DNA of 64,000 nucleotides from Chionoecetes opilio (Eukaryota; Arthropoda; Malacostraca; Decapoda; Majidae): contig JACEEZ010006412.1 in NCBI GenBank assembly GCA_016584305.1, positions 99,870 to 163,869 of the forward strand, written 5' to 3'. The notes beneath the pieces are model-generated. The model made no database searches and was not told where the DNA came from. It worked only from the letters and a program-made list of their open reading frames with translations. Shown here piece by piece: positions 50,163 to 63,532 of the stretch. Within the stretch, counting starts at the first letter, position 1. Each line of letters opens with the position of its first letter. The position numbers and the translations under genes were made by a program.

Positions 50163-51715
50163 TACTTTTTAGCTCAAACTTGTAAAATAGTGTAAAAGGC
50201 TGATATGTAAATTTCACTTTTTTAGCTTTCAAAATACATAAAATACTGAAAAAACATTGTATTAGATTAAAATTGATATCTAAATTCATGAAAATACATA
50301 TTTTTAGTATTCATTTTGTAAAATATAGTCGTAGCAAATATCAAAAGCTATTTAACTACAGATATAAAGAAATATACTTCAATTTGTAGAAAAAAACAAC
50401 TCTTCACTGATAACTAGCTCAAATCATTGAAAACACTACATTTTATGGGTTTATAGCATATGATAAGTAAAACTACTTGTTATATACAATAACGCTACAG
50501 TTTACAAGAAACTATGAAAAACGCTCGCAATATACCTTTATATCACAATAAATAACCTCCTACTCTTCTATTTAATAGCTTAATATAATGTAAGCTACTT
50601 ATAGGTGCAAATTATTCTATAAAGAGGATTTTATACTTCAATTTGTAGGAAAACAGCTATATATCACCAAATAACTAGCTAATATCATTGAGAACACTAC
50701 ATTTTATGGGTTTATAGCAATATGATAAGTAAAACTACTTGTATATATACACTAACGCTACAGTTTACAAAAAACTATGAAAAATGCTTGCAATATAACG
50801 TTATATCACAATAAATAACCTATTACTCTTCTATTTAATAGCTGAATGTAATGTAAGCTACTTATAGGTGCAAATTATTCTATAAAGAGGCTTTTATACA
50901 TCAATTTGTAGGAAAACAGTTATATATCACCAATAACTAGCTAATATCATTAGGAACACTACATTTTATGGGTTTATAGCAATATGATAAGTAAAACTAC
51001 TTGTATATATACAATAACGCTACAGTTTACAAGAAACTATGAAAAACGCTTGCAATATACCGTTATATCACAATAAATAACCTCTTACTCTTCTATTTAA
51101 TAGCTTAATGTAATGTAAGCTACTTATAGGTGCAAATTATTCTAAAAAGAGGATTTTATACATCAATTTGTAGGAAAACAGCTATATATAACCGATAATT
51201 AGCTAATATCATTGAAAACACTACATTTTATGGGTTTAGAGCAATATGATAAGTAAAACTACTTGTATATATACAATAACGCTACAGTTTACAAGAAACT
51301 ATGAAAAACGCTTGCAATATACCGTCATATCACAATAAATAACCTCCTACTCTTCTATTTAATAGCTTAATGTAATGTAAGCTACTTATAGGTGCAAATT
51401 ATTCTATAAAGAGGCTTTTATACATCAATTTGTAGGAAAACAGCTATATACAAAAAGAAATATAGTTAATCCATTAAAATACCATTTTATGTTTTATAGC
51501 AATTAATAAGTAAACTACTTGTATATATAATACAAAGTTTTCAAAAAATTGAAAAACGCTAGCAATAACCGTTATATCACAATAATAACTATTTATCTTC
51601 ATTTATACTTAATGAATAAAGCTACTTATAGTACAATTATTCTAAAAAAGATTATACTTACAAATACTAGAAACCAGTTATAACAACGATAACTAGTATA
51701 ATCATTGAAGATAAC
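50163..51715 (+). repeat. Higher-order unit R25 (no B, C partial, m=5)
   Basis: Starts inside a C monomer after the N, with one further C and the tail. A anchors at 50438, 50699, 50961, 51223 and about 51482. The A order is that of units leading into B2. Clean between about 50330 and 51450. Confidence 0.85.
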
Positions 51716-53480
51716 ACATTTTGAGTATAAAGCATTATTAGGTAAATTCTATTATAATGATATAACTTCAATTAACAGAAAACTGTAAAAACAGTATATA
51801 TCATTGTATCAAAATAATTCAAAACTATTATAACTTTAGTAGTTTAAAATCAATTTCTAACAAAACAACTTAATACAACATTTAAATCATTTATAAAAAA
51901 GGGCTGAATAATGTCAATTTATTAAATACAATTTTAACCTTAAAAAATAATTAAAATTAAAAAAAGTTGTTAAAAATAAATTTGATCATAAATTTAGAAA
52001 AATACATATTTAAAGTTAAACATGTAAAATATTGTTGTTTAAAATTGAAATAAATCTGTAAAAATCATATTTTTTAGACTTTAAAAATACATTTTAAAAT
52101 ACTTGAAATAACATTTTTTTTTAGATTGAAATTAAATCATAATTCATGAAAAAACATTTTTTAGCTATTAATTTTGTAAAATATATTTAGCAAATATCTA
52201 AAAGCTATTTAACTAGATAATATAATGAAAATAAACTTAATTTGATTTAAAAACTTATATAAACTATTAAAAAAATCATTACGAAAACACTAAAATTTAG
52301 TTTAAGCAATATATAAGTAAAAACTTATATATACATAACTAACTTTACAAGAACTATGAAAAGCTTTGCAATATACTTATAAACAATAAATTAACCTCTA
52401 AACCTCTTTTTAATAGCTTAATGTAATTACTACTATAGTCAACTATTTATAAAGAGGATTTTATAAATAATTTGTTAAAATACATTATAATATACCATAC
52501 TAGCTAATATCATTGAACACTACATTTATTGGGTTTATAGCAATATAATAAAACTACTTTATAGTAATACAATAACGCTACAGTTTACAAGAAACTATGA
52601 AAACGCTTAATATACCGTTATATCACAATAAATACTCTTACTCTTCTATTTAATAGCTTAAGTATTTAGCTTACTTATAGTATGAAATTATTCTAAAAAG
52701 TAATGGTTTTAAAGATATACAAATTTTAGTGAAAAACTATATACACGATAATTAGGTAATATCATTGAAAACACTACATTTTATTAGGTTTAGCAATTTG
52801 ATAAGTAAAACTCCTTGTTATAATACATACTACAAACTTATACAAACTATGAATATACCTTGCAATAATACCGTTTATCACAATAAATAACTCCTACTAC
52901 TATTTATAGCATAATTAATGTAGCTACTTAAGGTCAAATTATTCTTAAAAAGATTTATACATCATTTGTAAAAACTATATACACGATAATAGTTAATAAT
53001 TGGTAACATCATTTATGGGTTTAGCAATATGATAATAAAATATTGTAATAATAAATAACGCTATACTTTAAAAACATAAAAACCTTGAAATACCTTATTA
53101 CTAATTAACTATTACTCATTTATTTTATTCAATTAATGTAATTAAGCATTATAGTGAAAATATTCAAAAAACGATGTAACTTCAATTTGTAAGAAAACAG
53201 CTTATATCACGTAATCTAGTAAAATCTTAAAATAACACATTTTGAGGTAAAGCAATTTTATAAGGTAATTCCTTATTAATTGTATAACAACTAAATTAAA
53301 AGCTAACTATGAATATCAATTTTAATATAGCAATTTATACAAATAAATCATCAAACTCTATTTTATAAATTAAGTATTTTAAAATACAATTTTACGCAAT
53401 ATAAATCACATTGAATTTCTCTATAAAAAATTGGCTGTAATGTCAATTTTCGAATTTTTAAGACCTTTTCAAAAATACAT
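51450..53480. other. Indel-rich satellite stretch 4 (deletion type)
   Basis: Losses dominate, with G and C often missing. A-monomer spacing shrinks to about 230-254 bp. Clean spelling returns near 53480. Confidence 0.78.
51716..53236 (+). repeat. Higher-order unit R26 (B2 type, n=2, m=4, deletion-rich)
   Basis: A B2 start with two C monomers. A anchors near 52291, 52522, 52776 and 53007. The third A is of the aactccttg subtype. The composition equals R21, for which this may be a low-quality copy. Confidence 0.72.
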
Positions 53481-54365
53481 TAAAATACTTGAAAAAACGT
53501 TGGTTTTAAGATTAAAATTGATACCTAAATTTCATGAAAAATACATATTTTTAGCTCATAACATTGTAAAATATAGTTGTTTAAAAGTGCTGAATAATAT
53601 CAAATTTCGACATTTTTTAGCCTTTCAAAAATACATTAAAATACTTGAAAAAACATTGTTTTTAAGATTGAAATTGATATCTAAATTTCATGAAAAATAC
53701 ATATTTTTAGCTATTAATTTTGAAGGATATAGTTGTAGCAAATATCAAAAGCTATTTAGCTACAGATATAAAGAAATATACTTCAATTTGTAGAAAAAAA
53801 CAAATCTTCACTGATAACTAGCTAAAATCATTGAAAACACTACATTTTATGGGTTTATAGCAATATGATATGTAAAACTACTTGTATATATACAATAAAG
53901 CTACAATTTACAAGAAACTATGAAAAACGCTTGCAATATACCGTTATATCACAATAAATAACCTCTTACTCCTCTATTTAATAGCTTAATGTAATGTAAG
54001 CTATTTATAGGTGCAAATTATTCTAAAAAGAGGATTTTATACTTCAATTTGTAGGAAAACAGCTATATATCACCGATAATTAGCTAATATCATTGAGAAC
54101 ACCACATTTTATGGGTCTATAGCAATATGATAAGTAAAACTACTTGTATATATACAATAACGCTACAGTTTACAAGAAACTATGAAAAACGCTTGCAATA
54201 TACCGTTATATCACAATAATTAACCTATTACTCTTCTATTTATCAGCTTAATGTAATGTAAGCCACTTATAGGTGCAAATTATTCTAAAAAAAGGATTGT
54301 ATACTTCAATTTGTAGGAAAACAGCTATATATCACCGATAACTAGGTAAAATCATTGAAAAGAAC
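53237..54365 (+). repeat. Higher-order unit R27 (n=2, m=2)
   Basis: About 1129 bp; noisy until about 53480, then clean. A anchors at 53842 and 54104. Variants gatatgtaaaactac, ctactcctctatttaatag and gggtctatagc are shared with R13. Confidence 0.85.
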
Positions 54366-55958
54366 ACATTTTGAGGGTATAAAGCATTTTCATAAGGTAA
54401 ATTCCTTCTATTAATGATATAACACTACAATTAACAAGAAACTATGAAAAACACGTGTAATATACAATTGTATCACAATATAGAGTCTCAAACTCCTATT
54501 ATAAGCTTACAGTAGTTTAAAATAGCAATTTCTAACGAAAACAACTATAATACCACATTTTGAATTTCTCTATCAAAAAAAGGGCTGAATAATGTCAATT
54601 TTCGACATTTTTTAGCCTTTCAAAAATACATTAAAACACTTGAAAAAACGTTGTTTTTAAGAATAAAATTGATACATAAATTTCATGAAAAATACATATT
54701 TGAAGCTCATAATATTGTAAAATATTGTTGTGTAAAAGTGCTGAATAATGTCAAATTTCGACATTTTTTAGGCTTTCAAAAATACATTAAAATACTTGAA
54801 AAAACGTTGTTTATAAGATTAAAATTGATACTTAAATTTCATGAAAAATACATATTTTTAGCTCATAACATTGTAAAATATGGTTGTGTAAAAGTGCTGA
54901 ATAATGTCAAATTTCGACATTTTTAGCCTTTCAAAAATACATTAAAATACTTGAAAAAACATTGTATTTAAGATTTTAAAAATTTATATCTAAATTTCAT
55001 GAAAAATACATATTTTTAGCTATTTAAATTTTTAAAATATAGTTTTTAGCAAATATCAAAAGCTATTTAACTACAGATATAAAAAAAATACTTCATTTGT
55101 AGAAAAAAACAACTCTTCACTGATAACTAGTTCAAATCATTGAAAACACTACATTTTATGGGTTTTTAGCAATATGATAAGTAAAACTACTTGTGTATAT
55201 ACAAAAACGCTACAGTTTACAAGAAACTATGAAAAAACGCTCGCAATATACTTTATATCACAATAAATAACCTCCTACTCTTTATATTTAATAGCTTAAT
55301 ATAAATTAAGATACTATAGGTGCAAATTATTCTATAAGGGATTTTATATTCCAATTTGTAGGAAAACAGCTATATACACCACAATCAATAGCTAATATCA
55401 TTGAGAAACACTACATTTTATGGCGTTTATAGTCAATATGATAAGTAAAACTACTTGTATACTAACACTTAACGCTACAGGTCACACAAAACTCTGAAAA
55501 ATGCTTGCCCAATATAACGTTATATCACAATTACTATAACCTATTACCCTTCTATTTAATAGCTGAATGTAATGTAAGCTTACTTATAGGTGCAAATTAA
55601 TTCTATAAAGAGGCTTTTATACATCAATTTGAGGAAAACAGCTATGTATCACAATAATAGCTAAATCATTAGGAACCTCCATTTTATTGGGTTTTTTATA
55701 GGCAATATGATAAGTAAAATACTTGCTATATATACAATAACGACTACAGTTTACAAGACAAACTATGAAAAACGCTAGCAATTATAACGTTATATCACAA
55801 TAAATAACCTCTTTACTCTTCTAATTTAATAGCTTAATCTAATGTTAAGCTACCTTCAGTAGGTGCAAATTATTCTAAAAAGAGGGATTTTATACTTCAC
55901 TTTGTAGGCAACCGCTATATATCACCGATAACAGCTAATATCATCAAATGAAAAGAAC
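54366..55958 (+). repeat. Higher-order unit R28 (n=3, m=3)
   Basis: Clean until about 54950, then noisy. C starts near 54588, 54743 and 54899. A anchors near 55151, 55413 and 55677. The catatttgaagctcataata variant in the first C is shared with R22. Confidence 0.82.
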
Positions 55959-57837
55959 ACATTTTGAGGGTATAAAGCATTTTCACAAGGTAAATTCTTT
56001 CTATTAATGATAGAACACTACAATAAACAAGAAACTATGAAAAACAACGTGTTAATATACAATTGTATCACAATATAGAGTCCTCAAAACTCCTTTATAA
56101 GCTTACAGTAGGTTTAAAATACAATTTCTAAGCAAAACAACTATAATTACCACATTTTGAATTCTCTATCAAAAAAAGGGATGATAATGCAATTTTCGAC
56201 ATTTTTTAGCCCTTCAAAAATACATTAAAACACTTGAAAAAACGTTGTTTTTAGGCAATAAAATTTGATAACATAAATTTCATTGAAAAAAACTAACATA
56301 TTTTAACAGTCATAATATTGTACAATATTGTTGTGTAAAAGTCGCTGAATAATGTCAAATATCGACATCTTTTAGTTCTTTTTCGAAAATACATTAAAGA
56401 CTTGAAAAAACGTTGTTTATAAAGATAAAATTGATACCTAAATTTCATGAAAAATACATATTTTTAGCTCATAAACATTGTAAAAATATAAGTTGTGTAA
56501 AAGTGCTGAAATAATGTCAAATTTCGCCCTTTTTTAGGCCTTTCAACATACTATTAAACTACTTGAACCAACATTGATTTAAGCTCAACTGATCTCCTAA
56601 CTTTCTATGACCAATCCATATTTTTTAGTTATTTATTTTGTAATAAATATAGTTCGTAGCAAATATCAAAAGCTATTTAACTATCAGATAATAAAGAAAT
56701 ATATTCAATTTGTAGAGGAAAAAAAACTCTTCATGATAACTAGCTCAAATCATTGAAAAAACTACATTTTATGGGTTTATAGCAATTATGATAAGGAAAA
56801 AACTAACTTGTATATATTACAATAACGCTCCAGTTTACAAGAAATATGAAAAACGCTCGCAATATACCTTTATATCACAATAAATAACCTCCTACTCTGC
56901 TATTTAATAGCTCTAATATAATATAGCTACGTATAGGTGCAAATTATTCTATAAAGAGGATTTTATACTTCAATTTGTAGGAAAACAGCTATATTATCAC
57001 ATAATACTAGCTAATATCTCTTCGTGAGAACACTACATTGTATGGGTTATAGCAATATGATAAGTAAAACTACTTGTTATATACAATAACGCTACAGCTA
57101 TACCAAAAAACTATTGAAAAATGCTTGCAATATAACGTTATATCACAATAAATAAACTATTACTCTTCTATTTAATATGCTGAATGCAATGGAAGCCTAC
57201 TTATAGGTGCAAATTATTCTATAAAGAGGTTTTTTTATACCTCAATTTGTAGGAAAACAGTTATATGAATCACCAATAACTAGCTACTATATTAGGGAAA
57301 CACTAACATTTTATGGGTTATAGCAATATGATAAGTTAAACACTATTGTATAATACAATAACCCGCTACAGTTGACAGAAACTATGAAAACGCTTGCAAT
57401 AATACCGTTATATCACAATAAATAACCTCTTACTCCTCTATTTAATAGTAAGGGAATGTAAGCTATTTATAGGTGCAAATTATTCTAAAAAGAGGATTTA
57501 TTAACTTCAAGTTGTAGGAAAACAGTATATATCACCGATAATTATAATTAGCTAATATCATTGAGAACACTACATTTTAGGTCTATAGCAATATGGATAA
57601 AGTAAAACTTACTTGAATATACAATAACGTACAGTTTACAAGAAACTATAAAAAACGACTAGCAATATACGTTGTATCACAATAAATAAACCTCTTACTC
57701 TTCTATTTTAATAGCGTAATGTAATGTAAGCTACTTATAGGTGCAAATTAGTCTAAAAAAAATGATGTATACTTCAATTTTTAGGGAAAAACAGCTATCT
57801 ATCACCGATAACTAGCTAAAAATCATTGAAAAGAAAC
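55959..57837 (+). repeat. Higher-order unit R29 (n=3, m=4, noisy)
   Basis: C starts near 56183, 56345 and 56508. A anchors near 56764, 57035, 57305 and 57572. Contains attataattagctaatatc, a short duplication of attagct-type sequence also seen in R30. Confidence 0.72.
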
Positions 57838-58999
57838 ACATTTTGGGGTATAAAGCATTATCATAAGGTAAATTCCTTCTATTAATGATATAACACTACA
57901 ATTAAACAAGAAAACTATTGAAAAACACGTGTAATATACAAGTGTATAACAATATAGAGTCTCAAACCCATATAAGCTTTACAGTAGATTAAAATAGCAA
58001 TTTCTAACGACAAAACAACTATAATACCACATTTGGAATTTCTCTATCAAAAAAAGGCTGAATAATGTCAATTTCGAAATTTTTTAGCCGCTTCAAAAAT
58101 ACATTAAAAATACTAAAAAACGGTGGTTTTAAGATTAAACATTGATATCTAAATTTCATGAAAAATACATATTTTTAGCTCAAGAACATTGTAAATATAG
58201 TTGTGTAAAAAGTGCGGAAATAAATGTCAAATTTCGACATTTTTTAGATTTCAAGAATACCTTAAAATACTTGAAAAAAAACATGTTTAACATTGAAATT
58301 GATATCAAATCTTCATAAATACATATTTTTGAGCTATTAATTTTGATCACGATCATAGTTGTAGCAATATCAACAAGCGATTTAGCTACAGGATTATAAA
58401 GGAAATATACTTCAATTGTGGAAAAAAAACAAACTTCACTGAAATACATAGGCTAAAATCATTGAAAACACTACATTTTATGGGTTTATAGCAATATGAT
58501 ATGTAAAAACTATTGTCATATATACAATAAAGTTAACTAATTTACAAGAAACTATAAAAACGCTTGCAATATAACGTTATATCACAATAAAAACCCTCTT
58601 ACTCCTCTATTTAATTAGCTTAATGAAGGTAAGCTATTTATAGGTGCAAATATTCTAAAAAGAGGATTTTATACTCAATTTTGTAGGAAAACAGTTATAT
58701 ATCCACCCGAAATTATAATTAGTAATCTCATTGAGAACACTAATTTATGGGTTTATAGCAATATGATAAGTAAAACTACTTGTGTAATACAATAACGCCT
58801 ACAGTTTACAAGAAACTATGAAAAACGCTAGCAATATAAAGGTTCTATCACAATAAATAACCTCTTACTCTTCTATTTAATGCCTTAATGTAAGTAAGCC
58901 TACTTAAGGTGCAAATTATTCTAAAAAGGGATTTTAGACTCAATTTGTAGGAAAACAGCTATATATCACCGATAAACAAGCTCAATATCATTGAAAAGA
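57838..58999 (+). repeat. Higher-order unit R30 (n=2, m=2, noisy)
   Basis: About 1160 bp. C starts near 58062 and 58218. A anchors near 58473 and 58740. Shares the gatatgtaaaa and ctactcctctattta-type variants with R13 and R27. Confidence 0.72.
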
Positions 59000-60917
59000 A
59001 CACATTTTGAAGGGTATAAAGCCATTTTCACAAGTGTAAATTCCTTCTATTAATGATATAACACTACAATTAACAAGAAACTATGAAAAACACGTGTAAT
59101 ATACAATTGTATCACAATACTAAGAGTCCTCAAACTCCTATTAGAAGCTTACAGTAGTTTAAAATAACAATTTCTAAACGAAAACAACTATAATTACCAC
59201 ATTTTGAATTTCTTATCAAAAAAAGGCGGATAATGTCAATTTTCGAAATTTTTAGCCCTTCAAAATACATTAAAAAACTTGAAAAAACGTTGTTTTTTAG
59301 GAATAAAATTGATACATAAAATTTCATGAAAAATACGATATTTTAAGGCCTAATAATACTTGTACAATATTGTTGTGTAAAAGTGCTGAATAATGTCAAA
59401 TTTTCGACATTTTTTAGGCTTTCAAAAATACATTAAATATTGAAAAAAACGGTTTATAAGATTAAAATTTGATACCTAAATTCATGAAAAATAAACTATA
59501 TTTTTAGCTCATAACATTGTAAAATATAGTGTGTAAAAGTGTGAATAATGTTCACAATTTCGACATTTTTTAGCCTTTCAAAAATACATTAAAATACTTG
59601 AAAAAAACATTGTTTTAAGGATTAAAATTGAATATCTAACCCTTCATGAAAAACTACATATTTTTAGCTATAATTCTTGTAAAATATAGTTTGTAGAATA
59701 TCAAAAGCTATTTTAACTACAGATATTAAAGAAATTATACACAGCGCAATTTGTAGAAAAAAACAACTCTTCACGTGTAACTAGCTCAACATCATTGAAA
59801 AACACTAATCTTATGGGTTATAGCCAATATGATTAAGTTAAAACTCACTGTATTTATACAATAAATCGTACCGTTTTACAATGAAATACTATGGAAAAAA
59901 CGCTCGCAATCTTTTACCTTTATATCACAATAAATAACCTCCTACTCTTCATTTAATACCTAATATAATGTAATCTACTTCTATCCGAGTGCAAATTATT
60001 AAAATGAGATTTATACTTTCAATTTTGTAGGAAAAACAGCTATATATCACCAAAAACTAGCTAATAATAATTGAGAACACTACATTTTATGGGTTTATAA
60101 GCAATATGATAAGTAAAATACTTGTATATATACACTAACGTCAGTTTACAAAAAAACCTTATGGAAAAATGCTTTGCGATAAACGTTAATATCACAATAA
60201 ATAATCATTACTCTCTATTTAATAGTCTGAAGGTAATGTAAAGTACTTATAGGTTGCAAAATTATTCTATAAACGAGGGCTTTTGATACATCAATTTGTA
60301 GAGGAACAACAGCTAATTATAACCAATAACTAGCTAAGATCATTAGGAACACTATCAATTTATATGGGTGGCCCTTTTATAGCTAATATGATAAGTAAAA
60401 CTACTTGTATATATACCAATAACGCTACAGTTTACAAGAAACTATAAAAAAATGCTAGCAATATAACGTTATATCACAAATAAATAACCTCCTATCTTCT
60501 TATTAATAGCTTAATGTAATGTAAGATACTTATAGGTTTGCAAATTCATTCTAAAAAGAGGATTTTATACTTTCAATTTTAGGCAAAACTTCTATTATAT
60601 CACCGATAACAAGCTAATATCATTGAAAACAATAAATTTAGGGCCCCCCCCCCCCCCGCCCTTACTAGCATATGATAAGTTAAAACTCACTTGTATATAT
60701 ACAATATAACCGACTACAGGTTTTACAAGAAACATGAAAAACGTCTTGCAATATACGTTTTATCACAATAATTAACCTAATTATTCTTCTATTTATCAGC
60801 TTAATGTAATATATAAGCTACTTATAGGTGCAAATTATTCTAAAAAAAGGATTGTATACTTCAATTACAGGAAACAGCTCTATATCACCGATAACTAGGT
60901 ATAAATCATTGAAGAGA
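59000..60917 (+). repeat. Higher-order unit R31 (n=3, m=4, noisy)
   Basis: C starts near 59232, 59389 and 59545. A anchors near 59806, 60082, 60350 and 60630. Leads into a B2 element. Contains the C14 anomaly. Confidence 0.7.
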
Positions 60918-62687
60918 ACACATTTTGAGGGTATAAAGCTATATCAATAGGTTTAAATTCCTTCTATTAATGAATAACACTTCAATTAACAAGAAACTGT
61001 GAAAAAAACACGTGTACTATACAATTGTTATCACAATATAGAGTCTCAAACTACTATATAACGATACAGGTGTGTTAAAATAGCAATTTCTAACGAAAAC
61101 AAAAGTAATATTACCACATTTTGAATTTGTCTATCAAAAAAAGGGCTGAATAATGTCAATTTTCGATCATTGGTACCACCTTCAAAAATATTTAAAACCA
61201 CTTGCAAAAAACATTGTTTTACAGAACATAAATTGATACATCAAATTTCAATGAAAAATACATATTTTAAAGCTAGTAATATTGTAAAATATTGTTGTGT
61301 AAAAGTGCTGAATAATGCAAGTTTCGACATTTTTTAGGCTTTCAAAATACATTAAATACTTGAAAAAAACGTTGTTTTTAAAATTATAATTGATACCAAT
61401 TGTAATGAAAAATTACATATTTTTAGCTCATAACATTGTAAAATATAGTTGTGTAAAAGGCTGAATAATGGTTCAAATTCGACATTTTTAGCCTTTGTCA
61501 AAAATACATTAAAATACTGAAAAAACATTGTTTTATGATTGGAAATTGATATATAAATTTCTATGAAAAATACATATTGTTAGCTATTAATTTTGTAAAA
61601 ATAATAGTTGTAGCAAATATCAAAAGATATTTAACTAAAGATAAAAGAAATACTGAATTTTAGAAAAAAAAAAAACCTTCAGAAATAGAAAAAATCATTG
61701 AAAACATAATTTTAGGGTTTATAGCAATATGATAAGTAAAACTACTTGTATTATAAAATAACGCTACATTTTACAAGAAACTAGAAAAACGCTTGAATAT
61801 ATTTTATATCACAATAAATAACCTCCTACTCTTTTTTTTAATAGCTTATGAATGTAAGCTACTATGGGTAAAAATTATTTTAAAAAGGGGTTTTTTAATT
61901 TCAATTTGTAGGAAAAAAAGCTAAATACCCCAATAACATTAATATCTGAGAACCCCACTTTTTATGGGTTTAAGATAAGAAAAACTACTTGTATATATAC
62001 AAACGCTACAGTTTAAAAAACTATGAAAACGGGAAATATACGTTATTCACAAAAAAAAACCCTTACTCTTCTTTTTAATAGTTAATGAATTTAAGACTTA
62101 TAGGTGCAAATTCTAAAAAGAGGATTTTATACATAATTTTGTAGGAAAAGGTTTTTATATCCCGAAAATTAGGTAATTCATAAAAAACCTACTTTTTATT
62201 GTTTAGAGCAATTTGTAAGTAAAACTCCTTGTATATATACAATAACGCTACATTTTAAAAGAGACTATGAAAAAAGTTTGAAAATAACCGTTATATCACA
62301 ATAAAAACCTCTACTTTTCTATTCGTACATATGTAATTAAGCTATTTATAGGTAAAATTTTTCTATAAAAGGATTTTTACATCTTTGTAGGAAAACACTT
62401 ATATCACCGATAACTAGTTAAAATCTTGAAAAACACTACATTTTAGGGTTTAGGGGCAATATGATAAGAAAAACTACTTTTATTCAAAAACGCTAAAGTT
62501 TACAAAAATTTGAAAAACGATGCAATATACCTTTTTATACAAAATAACAACCCTATTACTCTTTTATTTTTTAGTTAATGTAATGTAACACTTATATTTT
62601 GCAAATTATTCAAAAAAAAGGTTGTATTTTCAATTACTGGGAAAACCCATCTTATCACCGAAATGGGTTTAATCATTAAAGGGAAAC
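60918..62687 (+). repeat. Higher-order unit R32 (B2 type, n=3, m=4, noisy)
   Basis: C starts near 61149, 61312 and 61468. A anchors near 61704, 61955, 62188 and 62438. The third A is of the aactccttg subtype. Confidence 0.7.
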
Positions 62688-63532
62688 ACATTTTGAGGGT
62701 ATAAAGCATATCATTAGGTAACCTTCTATAATGATTAAAACTAAATAACAAAAAAATGTGAAAAAACGTGAAATATACAAATTTTTCACAATTAGAGTCT
62801 CAAACCCCTTTTATAAGTTAAGTATTTTTAAAAACAATTTTCTAACGAAAAAAACTATAATACCACTTTTTAATTTCTCTACAAAAAAAAGGGGGAAAAA
62901 TGTCAATTTTTGAAATTTTTTTTGCCCCTTCAAAAATAATTAAAAACTTGAAAAAAATTGTTTTTAAAAATAAATTTATACTCAATTTGAGGGAAAAAAA
63001 AATATATATAAACCCATAATTAGCAATATCATTTAAAACACTACATTTTTTTGGGTTTAGAGTAAAGATAAGTAAATACTTGTTATTACAATAACGCTAC
63101 AGTTTTTCAAAAAAAACAAAAAAACGCTTGCAAAAACCCTCATATCACAAAAATAACCTCCCACTCTTCTTTTAAAAGCTTAAAGTAAGTGTATTATGGT
63201 TTCAAATTATTCATAAAAAGGGTTTTATACATCAATTTTTAGGAAAACAGTTATTATCACCCCATAACTAGTTTAATCTCATTTTAGAAAAAAATACTTT
63301 ATGATTTTTAGCATATGATAAATAAAACACTTTTGGGATATACAATAAAGCTAAGTTTTCAAAAACTATGAAAAAAGTAGCAATAAAGTTATTTACAATA
63401 AAAACCTTTATTTTCTATTTACGTTAATGTAATGTAAGCCCTTTATGTGCAAATTTTTCAAAAAAAGGTTTATATTCAATTTGTAGGAAAACAGCTATAT
63501 TCACCGATAATAGGAAAATCATTGAAAAAAAC
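62688..63532 (+). repeat. Higher-order unit R33 (B2 type, C truncated, m=2, noisy)
   Basis: About 845 bp. The first C breaks off near 62980 (aataaatttatactcaattt) and continues as the end of an A monomer (gagggaaaaaaaaatatata). The rest of the C run and the tail are missing. A anchors near 63043 and 63295. Confidence 0.68.

Larger units (their letters stand above)
45540..50330. other. Indel-rich satellite stretch 3
   Basis: Dense mixed insertions and deletions, including an A17 run (45887-45903) and a C10 run (46284-46293). Clean spelling returns around 50330. The N at 50162 lies inside. Confidence 0.78.

Noticed and set aside
3991..59327. About 30 open frames of 63-149 codons, many with LKLIPKFHEKYIFLAHNIVK-like repeats
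   Set aside because: Nearly all lie in C arrays, whose 156-bp period keeps frames open, or in noisy AT-rich stretches. They occur on both strands, start and stop at repeat landmarks, and show no known domain, signal peptide, gene spacing or translation signals. None is annotated as a gene.
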